A stretch of DNA of 33,756 nt, taken from Burkholderiaceae bacterium. GTDB taxonomy: Bacteria; Pseudomonadota; Gammaproteobacteria; Burkholderiales; Burkholderiaceae_C. Position numbers and translations under genes: made by a program. The notes under the pieces are model-generated. The model saw only the letters and a program-made list of their open reading frames with translations, was not told where the DNA came from and did not search any database. Location of the stretch: positions 1-33,756 of the forward strand of contig JAITMV010000243.1 of NCBI GenBank assembly GCA_031277295.1. Direction: 5' to 3'. Shown piece by piece: positions 25,467 to 33,756 of this stretch; the stretch's first letter is position 1; every line of letters starts with the position of its first letter.

Positions 25467-26903
25467 TCAGGCGTGAGCCGGCGCGACGCTCGGAATTTCA
25501 ACCGGCACGGCGCGCCCAGCCGTCGCGGTTTTGACTGTGTTCCATAGCATGACCAGCATGCCGACCAGGTACAACAAGCCTCCCAGCAAACGCAGCACAT
25601 AGAACGGGAAAGTAGCCTTGACCGATTCGACGAAGGTGTAAGTCAGCGTACCGTCGGCGTTGACGGCCCGCCACATCAAACCCTGCATCACGCCGGCAAT
25701 CCACATCGCGGCAATGTAGATCACAATGCCAATGGTGGCAATCCAGAAGTGCGCCTCAATAGCCTTGACGCTGAACATCTGCTTGCGGCCGAACAAGCGC
25801 GGGATCAGGTAATACATGGAACCCATCGTGATCAGACCCACCCAGCCGAGCGCGCCGGAGTGCACGTGGCCAACCGTCCAGTCGGTGTAGTGCGACAGCG
25901 CGTTGACCGTCTTGATGGACATCATCGGCCCTTCGAACGTGGACATGCCGTAGAACGACAGCGACACGATCAAAAACCGCAGAATCGGGTCGTCGCGCAG
26001 CTTGTACCAAGCGCCCGACAGCGTCATGATGCCGTTGATCATGCCGCCCCAACTCGGCGCCAGCAAAATCAGCGAAAACACCATGCCAAGCGACTGCGCC
26101 CAATCCGGCAAGGCGGTGTAGTGCAAATGGTGTGGGCCAGCCCACATGTAAGTAAATATTAACGCCCAGAAGTGAACGATGGACAGGCGGTAGCTGTAAA
26201 TCGGACGCTCAGCCTGCTTGGGAATGAAGTAATACATCATTCCCAGAAAGCCCGCCGTCAGGAAAAAGCCAACTGCGTTATGCCCGTACCACCACTGCAC
26301 CATGGCGTCTTGCACGCCGGCATAGGCGGAATAGGACATCAGCGGGCCGACCGGCAACTCGGCACTGTTGACGATGTGCAGCAACGCCACGGCCAAAATA
26401 AAACCGCCGTAGAACCAGTTAGCCACGTAAATGTGCTTGACCTTACGCGTGCCCACAGTGCCGAAAAACACCACCGCATACGCTACCCAGACCAAGGCAA
26501 TCAGGATATCGATGGGCCACTCCAGTTCGGCATATTCCTTGCCAGTGGTGAAACCCAGCGGCAAAGAAAGGGCGGCGCAAACAATCACCACCTGCCAGCC
26601 CCAGAACGTGAACGTCGCCAGCCCCTGCGCAAACAGCCGTACCTGACAGGTACGCTGTACGACGTAGTAGGACGTGGCGAACAGCGCGGAGCCGCCGAAC
26701 GCAAAAATCACCGCATTGGTGTGCAGCGGTCGCAATCGACCGTAACTGAGCCAGGGGCCCAAATTCAAATCTGGCCAGGCCAGTTGCGCGGCGACAATTA
26801 CGCCGACCAGCATACCGACCACGCCCCAGACCACAGTCATGATGGCGAACTGTCGGACCACTGTGTCGTTGTATACCGTGGCTTTCGTATTGGCAAATGT
26901 CAT
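25467..26903 (-). CDS. ccoN: cbb3-type cytochrome c oxidase catalytic subunit I
   Basis: CcoN is the heme-copper core subunit that reduces O2 to water with high affinity and pumps protons. The 478-residue product has about 12 membrane helices. Recognisable ligand regions are the low-spin heme His in [12 protein letters not shown], the CuB histidines in [11 protein letters not shown] and [10 protein letters not shown], and the heme ligand pair in [12 protein letters not shown]. The helix with [10 protein letters not shown] holds the tyrosine used by C-type oxidases. The ATG at 26903 is preferred over GTG at 26909 because GAGG lies just upstream. An FNR-type box and a well-spaced -10 hexamer precede it, marking it as the first gene of the ccoNOQP transcript. 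Confidence 0.98.
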   Translation of the reverse strand: MTFANTKATVYNDTVVRQFAIMTVVWGVVGMLVGVIVAAQLAWPDLNLGPWLSYGRLRPLHTNAVIFAFGGSALFATSYYVVQRTCQVRLFAQGLATFTFWGWQVVIVCAALSLPLGFTTGKEYAELEWPIDILIALVWVAYAVVFFGTVGTRKVKHIYVANWFYGGFILAVALLHIVNSAELPVGPLMSYSAYAGVQDAMVQWWYGHNAVGFFLTAGFLGMMYYFIPKQAERPIYSYRLSIVHFWALIFTYMWAGPHHLHYTALPDWAQSLGMVFSLILLAPSWGGMINGIMTLSGAWYKLRDDPILRFLIVSLSFYGMSTFEGPMMSIKTVNALSHYTDWTVGHVHSGALGWVGLITMGSMYYLIPRLFGRKQMFSVKAIEAHFWIATIGIVIYIAAMWIAGVMQGLMWRAVNADGTLTYTFVESVKATFPFYVLRLLGGLLYLVGMLVMLWNTVKTATAGRAVPVEIPSVAPAHA

Positions 26904-26931
26904 TTCCACCTCTTCCTGATATGACTACGGC

Positions 26932-26937
26932 AGTATC
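26932..26937 (-). promoter_or_regulatory. Predicted -10 element of ccoN
   Basis: GATACT on the minus strand (26937 to 26932) resembles TATAAT. If it is the -10 hexamer, transcription would start near 26925 and the upstream FNR-type box would be centred exactly at -41.5. Confidence 0.55.
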
Positions 26938-26959
26938 CGGGAACCTGGTATGGCCATGA

Positions 26960-26973
26960 TTGACCTTAATCAA
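26960..26973. promoter_or_regulatory. FNR/ANR-type box upstream of ccoN
   Basis: TTGACCTTAATCAA matches TTGAT-N4-ATCAA at 9 of 10 positions. On the minus strand an overlapping sequence, TTGATTAAGATTTG, adds another half-site. The box lies between the ccoS stop and the ccoN start and is spaced at -41.5 from the predicted start site, the class II activator position. Anaerobic or microaerobic induction of the oxidase genes by FNR is expected. Confidence 0.75.
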
Positions 26974-26980
26974 ATCTTAA

Positions 26981-27118
26981 TCAATCATACTCGAGGATGC
27001 GTTCCCCCTCGCGCTCGACATCGTCGAACTGGCCACGGTGGATAGCCCACCACAGCGCCCCGAGGATGAAAAAAACCAGCACCACCGACAGCGGGATTAA
27101 CAAGTACAGAATATCCAC
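26981..27118 (-). CDS. ccoS: cbb3 oxidase maturation protein CcoS
   Basis: This 45-residue protein begins with GTG and reads as MDILYLLIPLSVVLVF, with one membrane helix followed by ALWWAIHRGQFDDVEREGERI. The GQFDD motif is the CcoS hallmark. CcoS is needed to insert heme and copper into cbb3 oxidase. The GTG at 27118 is chosen because GGAGA lies 7 bp upstream. Its start is 2 bp past the ccoI stop, so the pair is translationally linked. Confidence 0.92.
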   Translation of the reverse strand: MDILYLLIPLSVVLVFFILGALWWAIHRGQFDDVEREGERILEYD

Positions 27119-27120
27119 CG

Positions 27121-29466
27121 TCACTCTCCAGCCGCTGCGTCTCGCGAAGACGCCAGACGCAGCGCGTTCAACACCACCAGTAATGAACTGGCGGCCATGC
27201 CCAACCCGGCAGCCCAGGCCGGCATCCAGCCCACAATGGCCAGCGGCACGCCAATGACGTTGTACGCTGCTGCCCATCCCAGATTCTGACGGACGATACG
27301 CATTGTGTCACGCGCTTTGCAACAAGTTTGAAAAATTGTTACAAAACGTTCCGAAAGAACAACAAAATCGGCCCGTGCGCGCGCCAGCGGCACCGCGCGG
27401 CCAAAAGCAAACGATACGTCGGCGCCTGCCAACACCGGGCCGTCATTCAGACCGTCACCGACCATTGCCACGGCTGCGCCAGTCTGCTGCATCTGGCGCA
27501 TGACGTTCAATTTGTCGGCCGGCGAACAGCCGCCGCGCGTGTCCTGAATGCCTGCCAGCCGTCCCACGCGCTCCGCCGCTTGCGGGAGATCGCCCGACAG
27601 CAGCCGGACGTGCATGCCGCTGGACGCCAGCGACTCAACGGTTGAGCGAGCATCGGCACGCAAGTCCTCGCGCAGATAAAAGCTCGCCAGCCAGCCACTG
27701 GAATCGCACAAATAACTGCTCGGGCCTTCGTCCGCCGCCACCTCAGGCAAGCCGCAAAACGCCGCCGAGCCAAGCCGCAACTCGCGCGTATCGCCGATCA
27801 GCGCCGCAACGCCCTGTCCCGCCGTTTCGCGCAAGCCGGTCACCGGAATCGGCGCGGCGGCTTCGCCGCCCTCCTCTATCGCGCCTTGCACGATGGCACG
27901 CGATACCGGATGCAAGCTGCCTTGCGCCAGCGCGGCGGCCAGGTGCAGCGCCTGCGCGCGCGACATGCCGTCGCGCACCTCGAGCCGTTCCAGCACGAAG
28001 GCGTCGCGTGTCAGGGTACCGGTCTTGTCGAACACCATTTCCTTGACGCCAGCCAGCGTTTCCAGCGCCTGAAGACGTCGCACCAAAATGCCCTCGCGCG
28101 CCAGCGCGCCAGCGCTGGCCAGCATGGCCGTCGGCGTGGCCAGCGACAGCGCGCAGGGGCAAGTCACCACCAGGACGGCGACCGCGATCATCAGCGCCCG
28201 ACCCGGATCGGCCTGCCACCACCAGGCGCAGGTCAGCCCGGCAGCCAGCAGCACGAACACCAAAAACGGCTTGGCCAGCCGGTCAGCCAATTGCGCAATA
28301 TGCGGCTTGCTGGTCGAAGCCTGCTCCATCAGCGCTACGATCCGCGCGTAGCGCGTGTCGGCCCCCGCCTGATCGACGCGGACCACAACCGGCGCAATCA
28401 GGTTATGGCTGCCGGCGATCACCGTTTGACCCGCCTCACGCGCCAGCGGCGTCGATTCACCGGTCAGCAGCGCCTCATCGACCGACGTGCCGCCTTCCAA
28501 AATCGCGCCATCGGCGGGAAACACCTCGCCTGGCAAAACGCGGATCACGTCGCCTGCGCGCAGCCGCCGGATCGATACGCGCTGCCAGGCATCGTCTTGC
28601 CCACGCCGCTGGACGCTCTCCGGCAAGCGGTGCATCAACGCCTCCAGCGCGCCGGCAGTGCGGTCGCGCAGGCGCAATTCCAGCCAGCGCCCGGTCAGCA
28701 GGAAGAACACAAACATCGTCAGCGAGTCGAAGTACACCTCGTGGCCGAACACGCCATCCGGCTCGAATGTGCCCAAGCTGCTAACCACGAAAGTAATTAC
28801 CATGCCCAGCGCCACCGGCAAATCCATGCTCACGCGCCGCAGCCGCAAATCGCGCAGCGCGTTGTGAAAAAACGGCTGGCACGAAAACAGCACTACCGGA
28901 ATAGCCAACACCCACTGCGCCCAGCGCAGCAGGTGCACGATGTCCGCCTCGATCTCGCCCGGCGCAGTGAAGTACACCGGTGTGGCGTACATCATGACCT
29001 GCATCATGCACAAGCCGGCCACGCCCAGACGCCACATCATTCGGCGTGTTTCGGCCTGCCGCTGCGCGCTGGCCCCAGCGTCGTGCGCGAGCAGCGGGCG
29101 ATAACCGGCGCGCAGCGCCGCCTGCATCCAGGCTGAAGGCTTGGTCGCCCCTTCGTCCCACACCACCCGGCCGCGGTGGCTGGCGGCATTCACCTCGGCC
29201 TCAAGCACGCCCGGCGTGGCGCGCAACGCCTGCTCAATGGTCACGGCGCAAGCCGCGCAATACATGCCGTCGAAAACCACCGTCGATTCCCAGCGCGCGG
29301 AATCCGAGCCGGGGTGTGAATCGACCGGACGGCTGAACTCCAGCCATTCGTCGCGTTCATCCAACAACTCGAACGCCGCCGCTGCCTCCGATGAGGATGC
29401 GGCCACTGTCCCTGCCGCTTGCGCAACCGGGGCAGGCGATGACGACGGCGCGCTAACAGACTGCAT
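27121..29466 (-). CDS. ccoI: Copper-transporting P1B-type ATPase CcoI (FixI)
   Basis: CcoI is an inner-membrane P-type ATPase that exports copper for cbb3 oxidase assembly. The 781-residue product has an N-terminal heavy-metal domain with CAAC (Cys70, Cys73), then eight membrane helices. The translocation motif is TCPCALSLATPTAM, the phosphorylation site VFDKTGTLTRD, and the hinge motif MVGDGLNDGPVLAGADV. The first 60 residues before the metal domain are Ala/Ser/Pro-rich and then acidic; the CFHCG-type motif common in longer CcoI proteins is not seen. The start is the ATG at 29466. The frame runs open to 29673, but that part is unlike the family and overlaps the divergent promoter region. The ribosome binding site is weak. 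Confidence 0.95.
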   Translation of the reverse strand: MQSVSAPSSSPAPVAQAAGTVAASSSEAAAAFELLDERDEWLEFSRPVDSHPGSDSARWESTVVFDGMYCAACAVTIEQALRATPGVLEAEVNAASHRGRVVWDEGATKPSAWMQAALRAGYRPLLAHDAGASAQRQAETRRMMWRLGVAGLCMMQVMMYATPVYFTAPGEIEADIVHLLRWAQWVLAIPVVLFSCQPFFHNALRDLRLRRVSMDLPVALGMVITFVVSSLGTFEPDGVFGHEVYFDSLTMFVFFLLTGRWLELRLRDRTAGALEALMHRLPESVQRRGQDDAWQRVSIRRLRAGDVIRVLPGEVFPADGAILEGGTSVDEALLTGESTPLAREAGQTVIAGSHNLIAPVVVRVDQAGADTRYARIVALMEQASTSKPHIAQLADRLAKPFLVFVLLAAGLTCAWWWQADPGRALMIAVAVLVVTCPCALSLATPTAMLASAGALAREGILVRRLQALETLAGVKEMVFDKTGTLTRDAFVLERLEVRDGMSRAQALHLAAALAQGSLHPVSRAIVQGAIEEGGEAAAPIPVTGLRETAGQGVAALIGDTRELRLGSAAFCGLPEVAADEGPSSYLCDSSGWLASFYLREDLRADARSTVESLASSGMHVRLLSGDLPQAAERVGRLAGIQDTRGGCSPADKLNVMRQMQQTGAAVAMVGDGLNDGPVLAGADVSFAFGRAVPLARARADFVVLSERFVTIFQTCCKARDTMRIVRQNLGWAAAYNVIGVPLAIVGWMPAWAAGLGMAASSLLVVLNALRLASSRDAAAGE

Positions 29467-29503
29467 ATGCGCCGGGACTCTATCGGCTTTACCCGCAACA
29501 GGC

Positions 29504-29517
29504 TTGATGGCGGTCAA
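29504..29517. promoter_or_regulatory. FNR/ANR-type box between ccoI and uspA
   Basis: TTGATGGCGGTCAA matches the FNR consensus at 9 of 10 positions. For the plus-strand stress protein gene a TAAGCT hexamer at 29539-29544 would put the box near -40.5, close to the class II position. For ccoI the box is only about 44 bp from the start codon, so it would leave almost no leader. The stress protein gene is the more likely target. Confidence 0.6.
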
Positions 29518-29605
29518 TTCTTGAGTGCAAAGCGCAGTTAAGCTATGGTTCGGCGCTCGCAGGCAGCGAGTCCTGTTCAAACATTCATTTTTTGAGGAGA
29601 ACTTC

Positions 29606-30049
29606 ATGTACCAACGCATTCTCGTCGCCACCGACGGCTCCAAACTCTCCAACAAAGCGGTAAAGGACGCCATCGAACTGGCCGCAAGCGTGGGCGCCGA
29701 ACTGATTGCACTGAAGGTAGTGCCGCGCTATCCGCAGAGTTACTTCGAGGGATCGATCCCGCTGTCCTCGGACGACATGGCCCGGGTCGAAAAACAATGG
29801 ACCGACGAGGGGCAGCAAGTGGTCGAGGCAGTCAAGAATGCCGGAGCCGCCAAGGACGTCAAGGTCAAGCCCATCATCGCCAGATCGGACGTGGTGTCCG
29901 ACGCGCTGATCGCCGCGGCAAAAAAGCACAAGGCCGACCTGATCGTCATGGCGTCCCACGGACGCAAGGGCGTCAAGCGGCTGCTGCTCGGCAGCGAAAC
30001 CCAACAGGTGCTGACGCACTCGCAAATTCCGGTGCTGGTGCTGCGCTAA
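29606..30049 (+). CDS. Universal stress protein, UspA family (second copy)
   Basis: This is a 147-residue single-domain universal stress protein beginning YQRILVATDGSKLSNKAV after the start methionine. The nucleotide-binding loop reads ASHG-x9-GS, with Ala in place of the usual first Gly, and the protein ends with a QIPVLVLR strand. ATP binding is likely. The ATG at 29606 has GAGGAG at 29594-29599; the frame is open to 29525 without homology. It is divergent from ccoI, with an FNR-type box in the gap, which suggests induction at low oxygen together with the cbb3 oxidase. It differs clearly in sequence from the copy at 7429. Confidence 0.93.
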   Translation: MYQRILVATDGSKLSNKAVKDAIELAASVGAELIALKVVPRYPQSYFEGSIPLSSDDMARVEKQWTDEGQQVVEAVKNAGAAKDVKVKPIIARSDVVSDALIAAAKKHKADLIVMASHGRKGVKRLLLGSETQQVLTHSQIPVLVLR

Positions 30050-30151
30050 ATGACAATATGACCGCACCTGCGGCGTATGACGAGATGACTTGTTCAGTCA
30101 TGCGCCCGCTCTGAGAGCGTCATTGCAAGCGCAGCGAAGTCATTTCGTCAT
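30050..30151. repeat. Convergent gap with a nested inverted array of ATGAC/GTCAT
   Basis: This 102-bp gap between two gene ends contains four ATGAC (30050, 30058, 30077, 30085) followed by four GTCAT (30097, 30119, 30139, 30147). Three of the pairs are spaced by exactly 8 bases. The inner pair makes the hairpin ATGACT-TGTTC-AGTCAT. The right part (GTCATTGCAAGCGCAGCGAAG) resembles a dispersed intergenic repeat known from many proteobacteria. It may work as a bidirectional transcript end. Confidence 0.6.
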
Positions 30152-30742
30152 TCACAGGCTCTCAGCCGCGCCGCCCTTGGCGGCCGATGGCAAACTTGCA
30201 GGCCGCGCTGCCACCGGTGTACCAAGGTATCCCGCCAGACCTTCACGCAAACCCATTTCCAGGCGGTCCACCCGTGCGTGCAAATCGCGGTGCAGCGTCT
30301 CGACCGTCGCTACCAGGCGGGCCACGTCCGCATCCGCGGGGCGGTCACGCAGCCCTATCTCGGCGCGATCAACGCGCGCCAGCGTGTCGCGCGTATGGTT
30401 ATCGATTACACCGGACAACCGCCCCACCTCCTGATCCAGGTGCGAGCGCAATTCGGTAAAACGCGAAGCCTCGGCCTTGTCGGCCAGGTCACGCTGAATT
30501 GCCAGTTCCTTGGCATGACGCCGCGTTTCCATCAGCACGGACGCCTGCTGGTAAGCCACTAGCCCCACGAACACAATGGCCAGCACTGCCATCAAACCCA
30601 GCAGCGTCAACCCCAGCGGTGCATGAACCTCGGTAAACACCAACGACAGATCCGTCGGCCGCGTCATCTCGGCCCAGTTGACGCCGACGAAGGCTACAGT
30701 GGCCGCGCCCACCAGCAACAGGACAAGTGATCCCAGCGACAC
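30152..30742 (-). CDS. Membrane protein with coiled-coil tail, function unknown
   Basis: The 196-residue product has two membrane helices (about residues 5-22 and 44-65) with a short loop between them, then a charged, helical region (residues 70-165) with heptad-like spacing and a flexible Ala/Ser/Pro-rich end. The two-helix layout plus cytoplasmic tail resembles proteins annotated as LapA-like, but no family motif is certain. The GTG at 30742 is chosen because AAGGAG sits about 7 bp upstream. It follows matB by 42 bp on the same strand and may be part of the lgt-matB transcript. Its stop touches the repeat array at 30050-30151. Confidence 0.7.
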   Translation of the reverse strand: MSLGSLVLLLVGAATVAFVGVNWAEMTRPTDLSLVFTEVHAPLGLTLLGLMAVLAIVFVGLVAYQQASVLMETRRHAKELAIQRDLADKAEASRFTELRSHLDQEVGRLSGVIDNHTRDTLARVDRAEIGLRDRPADADVARLVATVETLHRDLHARVDRLEMGLREGLAGYLGTPVAARPASLPSAAKGGAAESL

Positions 30743-30784
30743 GAGTGACTCCTTTTGAATGGAATGTGACCAAGTTTAGCCGTG

Positions 30785-32359
30785 CTAAGCGGCCTGAAAC
30801 AGCCTCTGGTACTGCACGCGCAGCAGATTCTTCTGCACTTTGCCCATGGTGTTGCGCGGCAGTTCGCTGGCGATAAAACAGCGCTTGGGAATTTTAAAGT
30901 TGGCCAGCTTCGCTTTCAGTTGCGCAATCAAGCGGTCGGCGTCCAGGTGCGCGCCGGGTTTGGCGATGACCACGGCCACGCCGACTTCGCCGAAATCCGG
31001 GTGCGGCACGCCGACGATGGCGCTCTCCATCACGCCGGGCATCTCGTTCAGGTAGCCCTCGACCTCGGCCGGATAGACGTTGTAGCCGCCGCTGATGATG
31101 AGGTCTTTACTGCGCCCCACGATGGTGACGTAGCCGCGCTCGTCCAGTTTGCCGACGTCGCCGGTCTTGAAAAAACCATCGGCGGTGAATTCTTCGTGCG
31201 TCTTTTCCGGCATCTGCCAGTAACCCGAAAACACGTTCGGCCCCTTGACCTGGATGCCGCCGATCTCGTCCACGGGCAGCGGCTGGCCCCCTGTCCCGTC
31301 ATCCTCGCCGCGCACCCGCACGCTGACGCCGGGCAGCGCAAAACCCACCGTGCCGCCGCGCCGCTCGCTCTGGTTGCCGTAGCGCGCATCGGGAAAACAG
31401 GGATTACTGGTGAGCATGATGGTTTCGCTCATGCCGTAGCGCTCCAAAATGGTGTGGCCGGCGCGCGTGCGCCAGTCGTTGAAGATCTCGATCAACAACG
31501 GAGCCGAGCCGCTGATGAACAGCCGCATGTGCGCCGCCTGCGCTTGTGTCAGCCCCGGCTCGGCCAACATGCGCACGTACAGCGTCGGCACGCCCATGAA
31601 CACGGTGGCGCGCGGCAGATCGGCAATCACCCTCTTCGGGTCGAACTTGCCGTGCCATAGCATCTTGCTGCCGTTCAGCAGCGCGCCGTGGATCGCCACG
31701 AACAGCCCATGCACGTGAAAGATCGGCAGCGCGTGGATCAACACGTCGCCCGGCTGCCAGTCCCAATAGTCCTTCAGCACCGCCGCGTTTGAAAGCAGGT
31801 TGCCGTGCGACAGCATCGCGCCCTTGCTGCGCCCGGTGGTGCCGCTGGTGTAGACGATGGCGGCCAGATCATCCGCGCCCTTGTGCGCCGGGGTCTGCTG
31901 ATCGCCGTGGCGCGCGGCGCGTTCCAGCAGGCTGCCGGTGCGGTCGTCGTCCAGCGTGAACACGTGGCGCGTGCCGGCCCGGAAGGCGATTTTGCTGACC
32001 CAGTTGAAGTTCTTGCTGCCGCACACCACCACCGCCGGAGTGGCGTTACCGATGAAGTACTCGATCTCCGCGCTCTGGTAGGCCGTGTTCAGCGGCAGAA
32101 ACACGAAGCCGGCGCGCAGCGTCGCCAGGTACAGGATCATGGCCTCGACCGATTTTTCCACCTGCGCCGCCACACGCGGCGGCACGCCGTCAGCCGCTGG
32201 CGCAATGTCCAGCGACTGCAACAAATTGGCCACCATCGCGGTGGCGCGGTCGAGGTCACGCCACGAATAGCACAGGCCGTTGTCTGTCTCAACAGCGGTG
32301 GCATCCAGGTCGGCGGGAAAAGCCGCGCGCAAAGCGACGAACAGGTTTTGATTGCGCAT
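30785..32359 (-). CDS. matB: Malonyl-CoA synthetase (MatB-like)
   Basis: MatB joins malonate and CoA with ATP to give malonyl-CoA. The 524-residue ANL enzyme has the P-loop-like IVYTSGTTGRSKGAMLSHGN, HALPIFHVHGLF, ERYGMSETIMLTSNP, GPNVFSGYWQMPEKT, FFKTGDVGKLDERGYV, GRSKDLIISGGYNVYPAE and the catalytic lysine in LPRNTMGKVQKN. The SNP segment after the YGMSET motif and the GPNVF-GYW-MPEKT string are close to characterised MatB and set it apart from fatty-acid ligases. The start is the ATG at 32359; a TTG at 32371 is possible and neither has a strong ribosome binding site. No malonate transporter or decarboxylase gene is adjacent. It begins 25 bp after the lgt stop. Confidence 0.88.
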   Translation of the reverse strand: MRNQNLFVALRAAFPADLDATAVETDNGLCYSWRDLDRATAMVANLLQSLDIAPAADGVPPRVAAQVEKSVEAMILYLATLRAGFVFLPLNTAYQSAEIEYFIGNATPAVVVCGSKNFNWVSKIAFRAGTRHVFTLDDDRTGSLLERAARHGDQQTPAHKGADDLAAIVYTSGTTGRSKGAMLSHGNLLSNAAVLKDYWDWQPGDVLIHALPIFHVHGLFVAIHGALLNGSKMLWHGKFDPKRVIADLPRATVFMGVPTLYVRMLAEPGLTQAQAAHMRLFISGSAPLLIEIFNDWRTRAGHTILERYGMSETIMLTSNPCFPDARYGNQSERRGGTVGFALPGVSVRVRGEDDGTGGQPLPVDEIGGIQVKGPNVFSGYWQMPEKTHEEFTADGFFKTGDVGKLDERGYVTIVGRSKDLIISGGYNVYPAEVEGYLNEMPGVMESAIVGVPHPDFGEVGVAVVIAKPGAHLDADRLIAQLKAKLANFKIPKRCFIASELPRNTMGKVQKNLLRVQYQRLFQAA

Positions 32360-32384
32360 GGTCAGGTTCAAAATAAAAATGGAT

Positions 32385-33224
32385 TCATCCGCGTCGCGGT
32401 CCAGCCTCCGGCGCGCTGCGCCGACTGGCCCACCACCACAGACCGATGCCGGCGACGATCATCGGTATGGACAGCCATTGGCCCTGGCTCAAGCCAAGCG
32501 CTCGCAAACCGAGGAAGGCGTCCGGCTCGCGAAAGTATTCGGCGATGAAACGCTGCGCGCCGTAGCCGACAAAAAACGCGCCGCTAACCTGGCCCATGCG
32601 ACGCGGACGGCGTGCATACAGCCACAACAGCACGAACAGCACCACGCCTTCGAGCAAGAACTGGTAAATCTGCGACGGGTGCCGGGGCGCGTCGCCAGCG
32701 TCGCGAAACACCATCGCCCACGGCAGCGATGGATCGGCCACCCGACCCCACAACTCGCCATTGATGAAGTTGCCGATACGTCCCGACCCCAATCCGAGCG
32801 GCATGCACGGCGCCACCAGATCGGCCACTTGCAGCCACGGACGGCCGCGCACGCGCGCCCACGCCATTGCCGTCACGATCACGCCCAACATGCCGCCGTG
32901 AAAACTCATGCCGCCCTGCCAGATATAAAACACCTCCAGCGGATGGACAGCGTAGTACCCCGGCTTGTAGAACAGGCAGTAGCCCAGCCGTCCGCCGACA
33001 ATGACGCCGAACACGCCCCAGAACAGCATATCCTCAATGTCGGCGCGCCGCCAAGGCGCGGGTTGAGTCACGGAGGCAAAAGGTTCATGCCGCAGCCGCA
33101 GCGTCGCCAGCACGTAAAACAGCGCGAAGGCGACCAGATACGTGATGCCGTACCAATGCACCGCCAGCGGCCCCAGTTGGATGGCAATCGGGTCGATTTG
33201 AGGTTGAATCAACATGGGGTGCAT
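32385..33224 (-). CDS. lgt: Prolipoprotein diacylglyceryl transferase
   Basis: Lgt is the inner-membrane enzyme that transfers a diacylglyceryl group from phosphatidylglycerol to the lipobox cysteine, the first step of lipoprotein maturation. The 279-residue product has about seven membrane helices. The Lgt signature [14 protein letters not shown] is complete, with the essential Arg and Asn. HGGMLG gives the conserved histidine, and PRHPSQIYQ and FREPDAF also fit. The ATG at 33224 is taken; another in-frame ATG lies three codons later. It is divergent from ilvD across 62 bp and likely leads an operon with matB. Confidence 0.97.
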   Translation of the reverse strand: MHPMLIQPQIDPIAIQLGPLAVHWYGITYLVAFALFYVLATLRLRHEPFASVTQPAPWRRADIEDMLFWGVFGVIVGGRLGYCLFYKPGYYAVHPLEVFYIWQGGMSFHGGMLGVIVTAMAWARVRGRPWLQVADLVAPCMPLGLGSGRIGNFINGELWGRVADPSLPWAMVFRDAGDAPRHPSQIYQFLLEGVVLFVLLWLYARRPRRMGQVSGAFFVGYGAQRFIAEYFREPDAFLGLRALGLSQGQWLSIPMIVAGIGLWWWASRRSAPEAGPRRG

Positions 33225-33286
33225 TGTGCCGCGTCACGGGCGGGCACAATGACGGACTTTCCCGTTCATATTGATCTTCCCGCACC

Positions 33287-33756
33287 ATGGAAACCAAGCC
33301 CATTCAGATCAACCGTCGCAGCGCCAACATTACCGAGGGCAAGGCGCGCGCCTCCAATCGCTCCATGTTCTACGCCATGGGCTACCAAGAGGGGGATTTC
33401 AAAAAACCGATGGTCGGCGTCGCCAACGGCCACAGCACCATCACGCCGTGCAACTCAGGCTTGCAGAAACTGGCCGACGCGGCGATTGCCGGCATTGAGG
33501 AGGCCGGCGGCAACGCACAAGTGTTCGGCACGCCGACCATATCGGACGGCATGGCGATGGGCACCGAGGGCATGAAGTACTCGCTGGTCAGCCGCGAGGT
33601 CATCAGCGACTGCATCGAGACCTGCGTGCAAGGCCAATGGATGGACGGCGTGCTGGTGGTCGGCGGCTGCGACAAGAACATGCCCGGCGGCATGATGGGC
33701 ATGTTGCGCGCCAACGTGCCGGCGATCTACGTCTATGGCGGCACCATCTTGCCGGG
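33287..33756 (+). CDS. ilvD: Dihydroxy-acid dehydratase, 5' part only
   Basis: IlvD dehydrates dihydroxy acids in valine, isoleucine and leucine synthesis and carries an iron-sulfur cluster. Only the first 156 or so codons are in the window; the gene runs off the edge. Visible family motifs are [20 protein letters not shown] near the start, [18 protein letters not shown] with a cluster-binding cysteine, [20 protein letters not shown], and the signature [16 protein letters not shown] with a second cluster cysteine. The ATG at 33287 matches the usual N-terminus. It is divergent from lgt. Confidence 0.96.
   Translation, partial: METKPIQINRRSANITEGKARASNRSMFYAMGYQEGDFKKPMVGVANGHSTITPCNSGLQKLADAAIAGIEEAGGNAQVFGTPTISDGMAMGTEGMKYSLVSREVISDCIETCVQGQWMDGVLVVGGCDKNMPGGMMGMLRANVPAIYVYGGTILP

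Noticed and set aside
27886-29136. Plus-strand open frame of 416 codons across ccoI
   Set aside because: Antisense to CcoI motifs; composition typical of a GC-driven shadow.

Overview
The window is GC-rich, almost fully coding chromosomal DNA from a betaproteobacterium. Burkholderiales, probably Comamonadaceae-like, is the best fit. This rests on the gene order nadE-glnB, the DUF3149 microprotein, the short FixH beside CcoG, the ccoI-ccoS-ccoNOQP order and the style of the core proteins. The placement is inferred from protein resemblance and is not computed. No rRNA, tRNA, CRISPR array, complete insertion sequence or prophage was seen.

Layout. Positions 125-5788 hold dnaE (minus), then an FAD-dependent amine-oxidase-like protein and the tRNA-modifying enzyme GluQ (plus). 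Positions 5825-9566 hold a short PHA-synthase-like hydrolase, a secreted DUF192 protein, a universal stress protein (minus), a hemerythrin, a multi-spanning membrane protein and the 45-residue DUF3149 membrane protein. Positions 9608-13499 (minus) hold an acyl-CoA ligase, PII protein GlnB and NAD+ synthetase. Positions 13505-16296 hold a FemAB/GNAT-like protein and lysS. Positions 16473-21088 form a small surface-glycan locus: flippase, hexapeptide acyltransferase, GT4 and GT2, with a Uma2-family gene inserted on the opposite strand. Positions 21133-29466 (minus) are a full cbb3 oxidase locus: ccoI, ccoS, ccoNOQP, then ccoG and fixH after a repeat-bearing gap of about 760 bp. Positions 29606-33756 hold a second universal stress protein, a membrane coiled-coil protein, a malonyl-CoA synthetase, lgt and the 5' end of ilvD.

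Two themes stand out. The first is low-oxygen physiology. The cbb3 oxidase genes, an oxygen-binding hemerythrin and two universal stress proteins share the window with three good FNR/ANR-type palindromes: upstream of ccoN (with textbook class II spacing), between ccoI and uspA, and upstream of DUF3149. The second is the NAD+ synthetase. It keeps an intact ATP-pyrophosphatase domain, but its glutaminase domain has glycine where the nucleophilic cysteine should be, and neighbouring active-site motifs are also degenerate. It lies directly upstream of the nitrogen sensor glnB. A third, smaller oddity is a 102-bp convergent gap at 30050-30151 that carries four ATGAC followed by four GTCAT motifs, a nested inverted array.
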